From JBDTSW01 sp963807385 (GTDB taxonomy: Bacteria > Actinomycetota > Thermoleophilia > Solirubrobacterales > 70-9), in the NCBI GenBank assembly GCA_963807385.1, contig CAWEBQ010000003.1, positions 124,001 to 188,000 on the forward strand: a stretch of 64,000 nucleotides of DNA, read 5' to 3'. Both the position numbers and the translations under genes were made by a program. A model generated the notes under the pieces. The model was given only the letters and a program-made list of their open reading frames with translations, was not told where the DNA came from and did not search any database. Below are positions 27,974 through 35,768 of the stretch, in pieces. Every line of letters begins with the position of its first letter. The stretch's first letter is position 1.

Positions 27974-30900
27974 GCCCGGTTCGGGCGGGCGGCGGCCCGG
28001 TCGTGGAGGGCCAGGGTCACGCGGCGCGTGGCATCGGGCGCACCGAGGGCCTCGGTCGCCTCGCGGACGGCGGCTCGCCAGCCGCCGAAACGGGCCGCGA
28101 TCACGGAGGCGGAGGCCGGGCGGCGCCCGGACGCCGTCGACCGCGTGCCTCGCCACTCCGTGTACCGGCGGGCGGTGAGCTCCGGGCCGAGGTCGCGAGC
28201 GGCGTCCAGCAGGCTCCGGGCCACGAACCACGCTGGAAGGGGCTGCCCGGGCTTCAGCCCGTCCACGCTGCCGCTCCTGCCGAGCCGGCGCGGCTCATGA
28301 CGGCTGGAGCGGCGCTCCGAGTGCGCGGGTCCGGTGGGCGGTGCGGGGCGCCGCGCCGGCGCGGCGATGCCACCGTCGCCGCCGGGTCCCCCACGCAGCC
28401 CGCGACGCATCCTGACGGTCGCACCCGAGGCGAGCATTATCAGACCAAGCAGGGCGAGCGGCGGCAGCAGCGCCCCGGTGAACGGCAACGCGCCGCCGGG
28501 GCCGCTGACGACTGTGAACGTCCTGCTGGCGGGCGAGGGATCGATGTTTCCCGCCTCGTCGATGGCCACGACGTCGATTGTGTGGGAGCCCAGACTCAGC
28601 GGGCCGACGGTCTCATTCTCGGAGCAGTTCGAGTAGGAAGCCGAATCGACTCGGCACTCGTAGGTGACGGGACTCTCGTCGGAGCCGAATCCGAACGTCG
28701 GTGCGACCTCGCTGGTGGATCCCGTCGGCCCGGAGACGATCGTGGTCGAGGGCGGGTTGGTATCGACCTCGAACGAGTCGGAGTCGGCGGGGCCGGTGTT
28801 GCCCGCGGTGTCGGTGGCCCGCACCTCGAAGGTGTGAGTGCCGTCGGGGAGGGACGCCGACGTGTGGCGGTTCCCCGGCCCAGAGCATGGCCCGAACGGG
28901 TCCGTATCGATACGGCACTCCGTGGCGACCGGCGCCTCGTCGACGGTGAACTTGAAATCGGCCGTGTCATCGTCAGTTGGATCCGGGGGGGACACGGTGA
29001 TCTCGGTGATCGGTGGGGCCGTGTCCACGGTGAATGCCCGGCCCGTCGCCTCCTGATTGCCGGCCGGGTCGGTGGCCCGGACGTCGATCGTGTGCGCCCC
29101 GTCGCTGAGCGACGCCGTCGTGTGTGAGTTACCCGGGCCCGAGCACGCTGCGAACCCGCCGCCGTCGATCTGGCACTCGTAGGTGACGTTGGGATCCTCG
29201 TCGGAGGAGAAGGTGAACGTCGGCGTCGGGTCGTTCGTCGGCGTCGGGTCCTGGGGGCCGGTGTCGATTGAGACCGATGGCGTGTCGCCGTCGACCGTGA
29301 ACGAGCGCGTGGCCGGCGAGGGGTCGACGTTGTTCCCGTCGTCCGTTGCACGAACCTCGAGCGTGTGCGGCCCGTCGACCAGCGAGCCCGTGGTGTGCGA
29401 GTTACCGGGGCCTGAGCACGGGCCGAAGCCGCCGCCGTCGACCTCGCACTCATACGTGACGTCGGGATCCTCGTTGGAGGAGAACGTGAAGGTCGGCGTC
29501 GGGTCGTTCGTCGGCGTCGGGTCCTGGGGACCCGTGTCGATCGTGGTGTCGGGAGGGGTGCGGTCGGAGGCGTCGTCGCAGTCAAGGACGCCGGCGCCGA
29601 AAACCGGGTCGGTGCCGGCGGCCCCCTGGTCGGAGGTGGTGTTGGAGAGGAAGCCATTCGTGGTAGCGGGCGCAGCGTTGGCGTTGTTGAGCGCATCCCG
29701 GACCAACGCATCGCAGGCCGCGGAATGCGGCGCGGCGGCCGATGTCCCGAAGAAGCAGACCGTGGGCGGGGAGGGCGTCACGGTGCATCCCCGCCCGAAG
29801 CCGCCGGTTCCGCTCACCTGCGTGCCGTCGGTTGCCGTCCAGGTCGGTGCCAACCAGTCCACGCCCGCGCCGCCGGCGACGCCAACGCATGGGGTGTTCG
29901 GAACGATCACCGGGCACTGAGTGGTGGTCTCCAGCCGGAACGGGCCGCCCGCGCTGCTGTTCTCGATAGCGGCGACACCAAGTTGGGCGTCGATGGCCGC
30001 CACGCTGGTCGCCTGTCCGGTGTAGTTCGCGTCCGGGTTCAGCGAGCCCGCGCGCGCCGTCGGGTCGGCCCCGCCGGCTCCCCGAAAGCGCAGGTCGAGC
30101 AGGGGAGCCGCCGTCGCCGAGGACGTCCCCTGGACGTTCACGATCACCTTGAGGGTGGTGTTGTTGGCCGGGACGCTCACGGTCGCCTGCTCGAGGGTGT
30201 CCCCCACCCCGTTGGCCTCGGCGTTGTCAGACGAGGCCAGGCATTGCGTCAACCCTGCATCCATGATGAAGAGGTCCAGATCGGTGAAGCCGCCACCGCC
30301 GGCGGTCGGGAAGGCGTTCCGGGGCTCACTCCACTGCAGGCGGAACGTGGCGTTGCCGATGTTGGCACCAACGTCGAAGGCGGTGCCCGCACCCGGATCG
30401 ATGTCAACCACGTTCTGCGGGTTGTAGGGACAGCCCGGGGGCGTGGCGCCGAAGTTCGTCCCGTCGGGGCCGGCGCCGACGCCGACCGCCCTCACCTGCT
30501 GAGCATGGTTGTTGCCCAGATTGCCCGCGGATGAGTGAACCGGAACGCCGTTGGCCGCGATGTTGTCGGCGGTGGTCGCCTCCTCGCCCCTCTGGAAGAC
30601 CGGCGCGGTGTCGACGGGGATGTCCTCCGACAGCACGTCGGCCCCGGCGGTGACCATCTGGTTGAGCGAGTTCGAGTGGCCCTGGTTCGCGCTGCTGAAC
30701 ATCAGGCCCGCCGCCGGCGCCATGTCGTGAACGAGCTCAAGCATCGCCGTGCCCTCGTCGTTGGCGCCGGCGTTCAGCACGGTCACGTTCGGGAGGTGGT
30801 TGTTGGCCTGCGCGGTCGCGAGATTCTGGACGCCGTCCGACATGACCCCGACCGTCACCCCGGTCCCGTCGAAGCCGTTCGCCTGAGCGTCGTCCGCGTT

Positions 30901-31473
30901 CAGCACCGCGACGCCTTCGCTGTTGATCGGGTTGTTCGGATGGGTGTCGGTGAGGGGCCGCCCGACCGGGGTAACTCCCGCGACCCACGGCAACTCCGAC
31001 GCGGCCTCCACGTTCTCGGCCGGCACGAGGGCCTCGACCTTGCCGGTGTTGGGAATGAACCTGCCGGTGCCGAGGCGCATGGTCACCGTCGCCCCCAGCT
31101 CGCGCAGTCCGCCAACCTGTGCGGCGGTGACAGGCTCGACCGCCGTGAACTGCAGCGCGAGGCGCTCGTGGTCCGTGACGCGCAGCGCGGGATTGCCTTC
31201 AACCGGCGTCAGCTCGAGCCCGCGCTCACGGGGTGCCTCCCCCAGGCCTTGGAGCACCTGGTCGACGAGGTCGGGGATGACCGACGGCCTCTCAGCCGGG
31301 GCCTTATCCCCCTCTAACGCGACCGGCGCTTCGGCGGATCGGGATGCGTCAGGAGCTCCCTGGCCAGGCGTCGCCGCCGCGGTCGCGCCCACGCCCGCGA
31401 GGCCGGTGGCGACGAGCCCCGCCGCGAGCGCGCGAACCCGGCGCCGGCCCAAACCCGCGCACCGAGACCCCAC
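27970..31473 (-). CDS. Giant surface protease-like protein with Ig-like repeats, LPFTG/membrane segment and cytoplasmic DNA-binding-like tail
   Basis: About 1,167 residues from GTG 31473 (a TTG at 31497 is possible but sits only 3 bases from a TAGGAT box). Signal peptide about 1-34. Residues about 200-620 look like a subtilase domain: Asp213 in VTVGVMSDG, Asn318 in SSAGNLGNN, Ser578 in FFGTSAAAPHSAA; the HGTH site reads DEGTA. Four Ig-like repeats of 87-91 residues (about 639-992) each share VTYEC...CSGPGN-H-like patterns. LPFTG at 996-1000 is followed by a hydrophobic span and RMRR. Unlike sortase substrates it continues about 150 residues with a region (about 1077-1142) resembling homing-endonuclease-associated repeats (TARRYTEWR ... 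SVIAARFGGWRAAV). Confidence 0.75.
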   Translation of the reverse strand: MGSRCAGLGRRRVRALAAGLVATGLAGVGATAAATPGQGAPDASRSAEAPVALEGDKAPAERPSVIPDLVDQVLQGLGEAPRERGLELTPVEGNPALRVTDHERLALQFTAVEPVTAAQVGGLRELGATVTMRLGTGRFIPNTGKVEALVPAENVEAASELPWVAGVTPVGRPLTDTHPNNPINSEGVAVLNADDAQANGFDGTGVTVGVMSDGVQNLATAQANNHLPNVTVLNAGANDEGTAMLELVHDMAPAAGLMFSSANQGHSNSLNQMVTAGADVLSEDIPVDTAPVFQRGEEATTADNIAANGVPVHSSAGNLGNNHAQQVRAVGVGAGPDGTNFGATPPGCPYNPQNVVDIDPGAGTAFDVGANIGNATFRLQWSEPRNAFPTAGGGGFTDLDLFIMDAGLTQCLASSDNAEANGVGDTLEQATVSVPANNTTLKVIVNVQGTSSATAAPLLDLRFRGAGGADPTARAGSLNPDANYTGQATSVAAIDAQLGVAAIENSSAGGPFRLETTTQCPVIVPNTPCVGVAGGAGVDWLAPTWTATDGTQVSGTGGFGRGCTVTPSPPTVCFFGTSAAAPHSAACDALVRDALNNANAAPATTNGFLSNTTSDQGAAGTDPVFGAGVLDCDDASDRTPPDTTIDTGPQDPTPTNDPTPTFTFSSNEDPDVTYECEVDGGGFGPCSGPGNSHTTGSLVDGPHTLEVRATDDGNNVDPSPATRSFTVDGDTPSVSIDTGPQDPTPTNDPTPTFTFSSDEDPNVTYECQIDGGGFAACSGPGNSHTTASLSDGAHTIDVRATDPAGNQEATGRAFTVDTAPPITEITVSPPDPTDDDTADFKFTVDEAPVATECRIDTDPFGPCSGPGNRHTSASLPDGTHTFEVRATDTAGNTGPADSDSFEVDTNPPSTTIVSGPTGSTSEVAPTFGFGSDESPVTYECRVDSASYSNCSENETVGPLSLGSHTIDVVAIDEAGNIDPSPASRTFTVVSGPGGALPFTGALLPPLALLGLIMLASGATVRMRRGLRGGPGGDGGIAAPARRPAPPTGPAHSERRSSRHEPRRLGRSGSVDGLKPGQPLPAWFVARSLLDAARDLGPELTARRYTEWRGTRSTASGRRPASASVIAARFGGWRAAVREATEALGAPDATRRVTLALHDRAAARPNRA
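29121..29542 (-). repeat. Near-identical 273-base-period repeat coding Ig-like domains
   Basis: The blocks 29121-29269 and 29394-29542 are nearly identical at the DNA level and lie exactly 273 bases (91 codons) apart in the same frame; both encode CSGPGN-type motifs and the stretch DTGPQDPTPTNDPTPTFTFSS. This indicates a recent in-frame domain duplication. Confidence 0.7.
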
Positions 31474-31500
31474 TACGACCCGACCCCAATCAAGCAACCG

Positions 31501-31506
31501 ATCCTA
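31501..31506 (-). promoter_or_regulatory. TAGGAT -10-like box before the giant protease gene
   Basis: Minus-strand TAGGAT; transcription starting about 7 bases later would give a leader of roughly 20 bases to GTG 31473. No convincing -35 is visible. Confidence 0.35.
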
Positions 31507-31574
31507 GTCGCCCGTGCTGGGCCGCGCGCCAGCAGGACGCAACCGGGAAGCGGTTCCGGCTGGGGGCTCTGCCG

Positions 31575-32516
31575 CTAGGCGGCGGCGCGCCAGCCGGCGA
31601 GCGACTCGTCGGCGGAGAGCCGGCGCAGAGCGCGGGCCTCGAGCTCGCGGGCCTCGGCCTGCGTGACCTCGACCTCACGGGCGGCGTCACGGATGCTTCG
31701 GGCCTCGCGCCCACCGGTCCCGAATCGGGCGATGATGATGCGTCGCTCCTTCTCCGGCAGCTTGGCGAGTGCGCTCTCCACGGTCGCCTCCTGCTGGCGT
31801 TCGAGCACCTCCTCCTCGAGGTCGGCAGTGCTCTCCGCCACCAGCTCGCCGAGCGTGGTGTCGTCCTCGCCGACCGTCTGGTCGAGGCTGGTGGTGACGC
31901 GTGTCAGGTCGCGAATGGCCATGACCTCGTCGATCGGCAGCTTCGTCTCGTCCGCCACCTCCTCGTCGGTCGGGGAGCGATCGAGCCGCGTCGCCAGCTC
32001 GCTGGTGACGCGGTTGACCGTGCGCTCGCGCTGGGCAATGTGCGCAGGGATCCGTACCGGCCGGCCCGTGTTGTCGAGCCCGCGCTGGATCGACTGCTTG
32101 ATCCAGAGCACAGCGTAGGTCGAGAACTTGTAGCCCCGGCGCCAGTCGAACTTCTCGGCGGCGCGGATCAGGCCGAGCATGGCCTCCTGGACCAGGTCGC
32201 CCATGTCCAGGCCGTGTCCCTGGTAGCGGCGGGCGAACTTGATGACCAGGCGCAGGTTCGAGTTGATCAGGCGCTCCTTGGCGGCGAGATCGCCGCGCTC
32301 GATCGCCTGGGCCAGCTCGACCTCCTCCTCCTTGGTCAGGAGGGGGTACTTCATCGCCTGGTTGATGAACAGCTGAAGACTGTCCGTGGTGTGCTCAGGC
32401 ACCTCGTGATCGCGCGACCGGCGGTCGCGTGAGGCGGTCGTTGTCTCGTTGTGGTGCTCGCCGCGGGTACGGCGAGCCTCGCTGCGTTCATTCGCAGCAC
32501 CTCGGTTGCGAGGCAT
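31575..32516 (-). CDS. Sigma-70 family RNA polymerase sigma factor (RpoD/SigB-like, group 2)
   Basis: 313 residues: a charged N-terminal tail (about 1-40), region 1.2 DSLQLFINQAMKYPLLTKEEE, region 2 with NLRLVIKFARRYQGHGLDMGDLVQEAMLGLIRAAEKF and YKFSTYAVLWIKQSIQRGL, region 3 (GRPVRIPAHIAQRE onwards) and region 4 (LPEKERRIIIARFGTGG onwards). The region 4.2 recognition helix, normally VTRERVRQIE, reads VTQAEARELE, so -35 recognition may differ from the housekeeping factor. ATG 32516 has an AAGGAG site 6 bases upstream. It has its own -10 and a leader with a hairpin. It may be a stress or alternative sigma factor. Confidence 0.93.
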   Translation of the reverse strand: MPRNRGAANERSEARRTRGEHHNETTTASRDRRSRDHEVPEHTTDSLQLFINQAMKYPLLTKEEEVELAQAIERGDLAAKERLINSNLRLVIKFARRYQGHGLDMGDLVQEAMLGLIRAAEKFDWRRGYKFSTYAVLWIKQSIQRGLDNTGRPVRIPAHIAQRERTVNRVTSELATRLDRSPTDEEVADETKLPIDEVMAIRDLTRVTTSLDQTVGEDDTTLGELVAESTADLEEEVLERQQEATVESALAKLPEKERRIIIARFGTGGREARSIRDAAREVEVTQAEARELEARALRRLSADESLAGWRAAA

Positions 32517-32548
32517 AGCGGCTCCTTGTTAGCGGTACGTCCCCTGCC

Positions 32549-32572
32549 GCGGGCCGAGTATGTGTGGCCCGC
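32549..32572 (-). promoter_or_regulatory. Hairpin in the sigma-factor 5' leader
   Basis: GCGGGCC and GGCCCGC form a perfect 7-base stem around a 10-base loop (GAGTATGTGT), about 30 bases upstream of the sigma-factor start codon and inside the predicted leader. It could affect mRNA stability or translation. Confidence 0.45.
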
Positions 32573-32594
32573 GCACCTCCCCAGTGCTTCAGAA

Positions 32595-32600
32595 AGTATA
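32595..32600 (-). promoter_or_regulatory. -10 element of the sigma-factor gene
   Basis: Minus-strand TATACT, one mismatch from the consensus TATAAT, about 80 bases before the ATG. No good -35 at 16-18 bases is visible. Confidence 0.45.
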
Positions 32601-32670
32601 GCGCAGAACCTGTGTTCGTGCGGTCACCCCTGAACCATGCCCGGTTCGTGCGTGGCTGAAACGTCCGGCT

Positions 32671-32856
32671 CTACTCCGAGAGCCGGAACATCAACACCAT
32701 CAGGGTAGCGGCAACGGCCGGCGGAAGCGTCACGGCCATACTCAAGGAGCCCAGCTCGGCGCCAAACATGAGATCGGCGCCGAAGAACGAGAGCGCGAAA
32801 ACACCCACGGCCTCAAGCGCCGCCGGCACCAGGATCCGCATGGCCGCTCCGGGCAT
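32671..32856 (-). CDS. Small hydrophobic protein
   Basis: 61 residues, largely hydrophobic, with two probable membrane segments (ILVPAALEAVGVFALSFFGA and the C-terminal AVTLPPAVAATLMVLMF). No family is recognised. ATG 32856 is chosen because a minus-strand TAGGGT box (32864-32869) ends 7 bases before it, the leaderless pattern of the window; a GTG at 32865 overlaps that box. It is divergent from the amidase gene. An inverted repeat CCGGCT/AGCCGG spans the stop codon and may terminate the transcript. Confidence 0.45.
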   Translation of the reverse strand: MPGAAMRILVPAALEAVGVFALSFFGADLMFGAELGSLSMAVTLPPAVAATLMVLMFRLSE

Positions 32857-32940
32857 CATCGGCACCCTACGGGGCGGGGAAGGGGCCGGTGTTAACGGCC
32901 GGTGGCGCCCGACGGTTTGGGGCTGCGTAGCATCGACGTC

Positions 32941-34371
32941 TTGACGGCGGCGTCTACAGACACTGATTCACTCGCCGGGCCGGCGGCCGTCGCCGGCGCC
33001 CTCGCCAGTGGCGAGGTGAGCTCCGAGGAACATGTCGCGGGGTCCCTGCGCCGGATCGCCGCAAGCCGGTCCACGCTGAACGCCTTTCGGTGCGTTCGCG
33101 ACGAGGCGGCGATCGAGGAGGCGCGCGAGGCCGACCGGCGGATCGCCGCGGGTGAGCGGTTGCCACTTCTGGGTGTGCCCGTCGCGATCAAGGACGACAT
33201 GGACCTGGCCGGGGAGAGCACCCACTTCGGTCGTGCGGGCGAGTTCGAGCCCAAGACCCGGGACGGCGAGGTGGCAAGGCGCCTGCGGGCGGCGGGCGCG
33301 GTGATCGTCGGCAAGACCAACACCCCGGAGTTCGGCCAGTGGCCGTGGACTGAGGGGCCGGGATTCGGGGCCACGCGCAACCCGTGGAACCTCGAGCACA
33401 CGCCGGGCGGCTCGAGCGGCGGATCGGCCGCGGCGGTCGCCGCCGGCCTGGTCCCGGCAGCCGTCGGGTCCGACGGTGCCGGCTCGGTCCGGATCCCGGC
33501 GGCCTGGTCGCACCTGGTCGGCATCAAGCCGCAGCGCGGCCGCATCTCGACCTGGCCGGAGCCGGAGGCGTTCAACGGGCTCACGTGCTTCGGCCCTCTG
33601 GCGAGGACCGTAGGCGACGCCGCCCTGATGCTCGACGTCCTCACCGGCAACCACGACGCGGATCTCCACAGGCCGCGGCCACCCGCCGAGCCGTTCGCAG
33701 CCGCCGCCGCCCGCGAGCCAGGGAGGCTGCGGGTGGCGCTCTCGTTCAAGATCCCTTTCAGCGGCCCGCCCGCGCGGCTACACCCCGACGTACGCGGCGC
33801 CGTCGAACGGCTCGCGGGCGTGCTGGAGGGCCTCGGCCACGAGGTCTTCGAGGACGACCCCACCTACGGCTTTGTAGGAGCCTCGTTCGTACCCCGCTCC
33901 ACCGCCGGGGTGAACGACTGGCGCAACGGCACAGCCGACCGCTCGCTCCTCGACGAGCGGACGCACGAGAACGCCCGGACGGGCCGCGTCCTCGGCGGGC
34001 CGCTGCTGCGCCTTGCGCGGGCGCTCGAGCGCCCGCTCCAGGTCCAGATGGGACGCGTCTTCCGGCGGGCTGACGTCGTCCTGGCGCCCACGACGGCGAC
34101 CCCGCCACCACCGATCGGGCTGGCCGAGGGACTCAGCAATTGGGCGACCGACAAGGCCATGATCGCGGCCGCCCCGATGGCCTGGCCGTGGAACGTCGTG
34201 GGGTGGCCCGGGGTGAACGTGCCCGCAGGGCTCACGAGCGACGGCCTGCCGATGGGCGCCCAGCTCCTCGGGCCCTCGAGCTCGGAAGCGAGATTGCTTT
34301 CCTTGGCGGCCCAGCTCGAGGGCGTCGAGCGCTGGCAGGAGCGCAGGCCGCCAGCGGCTGTGGCAGGCTGA
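32941..34371 (+). CDS. Amidase (amidase signature family)
   Basis: About 476 residues with the Ser-cisSer-Lys machinery: Lys84 in PVAIKDDMDLAG, cis-Ser158 in TPGGSSGGSAAAVAAG and nucleophile Ser182 in GSDGAGSVRIPA. It hydrolyses an amide of unknown identity; GatA function is unlikely because no gatB or gatC is nearby. TTG 32941 is preferred because TAGCAT (32928-32933) ends 7 bases upstream and the resulting N-terminus matches the family; GTG 32902 is an alternative that adds 13 residues. The metallo-beta-lactamase-fold gene follows after 4 bases. Confidence 0.9.
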   Translation: MTAASTDTDSLAGPAAVAGALASGEVSSEEHVAGSLRRIAASRSTLNAFRCVRDEAAIEEAREADRRIAAGERLPLLGVPVAIKDDMDLAGESTHFGRAGEFEPKTRDGEVARRLRAAGAVIVGKTNTPEFGQWPWTEGPGFGATRNPWNLEHTPGGSSGGSAAAVAAGLVPAAVGSDGAGSVRIPAAWSHLVGIKPQRGRISTWPEPEAFNGLTCFGPLARTVGDAALMLDVLTGNHDADLHRPRPPAEPFAAAAAREPGRLRVALSFKIPFSGPPARLHPDVRGAVERLAGVLEGLGHEVFEDDPTYGFVGASFVPRSTAGVNDWRNGTADRSLLDERTHENARTGRVLGGPLLRLARALERPLQVQMGRVFRRADVVLAPTTATPPPPIGLAEGLSNWATDKAMIAAAPMAWPWNVVGWPGVNVPAGLTSDGLPMGAQLLGPSSSEARLLSLAAQLEGVERWQERRPPAAVAG

Positions 34372-34375
34372 GCGG

Positions 34376-35188
34376 ATGAAGATCCACCACATGAACTGCG
34401 GCACCCTCTGTCCCTTCGGGGAGCGCTGGATCTCCGGCGAAGGCGGCCTCGGGACGGCCACCATCGTCTGCCACAGCCTCCTGATCGAGGCAGGAGACAA
34501 GCTCGTGCTGGTGGAGACGGGGTTCGGCACCGAGGACGTGCAGCACCCGTACAAGCGACTCGGCGTGCCCTTCAACCTCGTTCTGCGCCCGAGGCCGCGC
34601 GCCGAGGAGACCGCGGTCGCGCGGATCCGGGGCCTGGGCCTTGACCCGGCCGACGTCGGCCACATCACCATGACCCATCTCGACCTGGATCACGCCGGAG
34701 GTCTGCCCGACTTCCCAGAGGCCGACGTTCACGTCTTCGGCCCCGAGCAGCGCGCGGCGCTGAAGCCCACGTTGCGGGACCGGGCGCGGTACCGCCCGCC
34801 GCATTTCGCGCACGGGCCGAAGTGGGTTCCCTACGAGGCGGGCGGCGACGAGTGGTTCGGCTTCGAGAGCGTGCGGGTCATGGAGGGCGTCGACGCGGAG
34901 ATCGCTCTGATCCCGCTTGAGGGGCACTCCCGCGGCCACTGCGCGGTCGCCGTCCGCGACGGCGACGGGTGGCTCCTGCACTGCGGCGACGCCTACTTCC
35001 ATCACAACGAGATCGCGACCCCCCCGTCCATCCCGCCCGTCCTGAAGCTCTTCCAGTCCGCGACGGCCGCCGACAACGTGCAGCGCAAGCGGAACGCCGG
35101 CCGCCTCCAGGAGCTGGCGCGCGACCACGGCGACGAGATCAAGCTCTTCTGCGCCCACGACCCGCACGACCTGGCGGCGTTCGACTGA
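34376..35188 (+). CDS. Metallo-beta-lactamase-fold hydrolase (lactonase-like)
   Basis: 270 residues of the MBL superfamily. The zinc-binding motif is THLDLDHAGGLPDFP (HxxxDH, about residue 101), with the later His in EGHSRGHCAV, the bridging Asp in LLHCGDAYFHHNE and the last His in FCAHDPHDL. The N-terminal strands (CHSLLIEAGDKLVLVETGFG) are typical of AHL lactonase-like enzymes; the substrate could be a lactone or other ester. It is 4 bases downstream of the amidase, suggesting sequential hydrolysis of an amide/lactone compound (inference). Confidence 0.88.
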   Translation: MKIHHMNCGTLCPFGERWISGEGGLGTATIVCHSLLIEAGDKLVLVETGFGTEDVQHPYKRLGVPFNLVLRPRPRAEETAVARIRGLGLDPADVGHITMTHLDLDHAGGLPDFPEADVHVFGPEQRAALKPTLRDRARYRPPHFAHGPKWVPYEAGGDEWFGFESVRVMEGVDAEIALIPLEGHSRGHCAVAVRDGDGWLLHCGDAYFHHNEIATPPSIPPVLKLFQSATAADNVQRKRNAGRLQELARDHGDEIKLFCAHDPHDLAAFD

Positions 35189-35227
35189 CGAGGCCGTAGG
35201 CCCGGCCATATGCGGCCGACCCCACCC

Positions 35228-35728
35228 TCACTGCCGAGGAGCCTGCGCGGCGCCTGCACCCTCACGCGTTAGCCGGAGCTGCGGGGCCTCGAGGTCGAGC
35301 AGCGCTCGTTTGCGCCCCAGCCCGCCGCCGAAGCCGACCAGGCTGCCGTCGGACCCGATCACGCGGTGGCAGGGGAGCACGATGACGAGCGGGTTGCGCC
35401 CGAGCGCTGCGCCCACGTCGCGCACCCTGGAGACCTCGTAGCCTGCCGCCAGGGTGAGGTCCTTGTAGGAGGCCGTCCTGCCGTACGGGATCCTCGCGAG
35501 CGCCGCGAGCACATCGCCCAGCAGCCCATCCGTAGGCGGGGCCAGCGGGAGATCGAACTCGCTGCGGGCACCCGCGAAGTACTCGCCGAGCTGGGCCGCT
35601 GTGCGACCCAGAAGCCCGGCGTTCTCCCCGGCCTCGTCTCCCTGACCGAACTCGATGCCGACGATCCGCGCCCCGCTAGCTCGCAGAGTGAGCGGGCCCA
35701 CCGGGGAATGAACCGTCATCGCGCTCAT
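35228..35728 (-). CDS. ogt: Methylated-DNA--[protein]-cysteine S-methyltransferase
   Basis: A 166-residue suicide repair protein that removes O6-alkyl groups from guanine. The active Cys120 is in VIVLPCHRVIGSDGSLVGFGGG; the helix-turn-helix part is RIPYGRTASYKDLTLAAG with the arginine finger in SRVRDVGAALGRNP. The N-terminal domain is short as in Ogt. It lies 40 bases downstream of the M20 peptidase and may be the tail of the long peptide operon or an independent gene; no promoter is visible in the gap. It converges on the MBL-fold gene. Confidence 0.93.
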   Translation of the reverse strand: MSAMTVHSPVGPLTLRASGARIVGIEFGQGDEAGENAGLLGRTAAQLGEYFAGARSEFDLPLAPPTDGLLGDVLAALARIPYGRTASYKDLTLAAGYEVSRVRDVGAALGRNPLVIVLPCHRVIGSDGSLVGFGGGLGRKRALLDLEAPQLRLTREGAGAAQAPRQ

Positions 35729-35768
35729 CCTGGGTGAAACGCCGGACGCATCCGAATCGTGAGAGCCG

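Noticed and set aside
31473..31497. TTG 31497 as the start of the giant protease.
   Set aside because: It lies only 3 bases after the TAGGAT box, too close for a transcript start upstream; GTG 31473 leads directly into the signal peptide.
32902..34371. The amidase as GatA of the Glu-tRNA amidotransferase.
   Set aside because: No gatB or gatC nearby and the partner is a metallo-beta-lactamase-fold gene; the signature family is broad.
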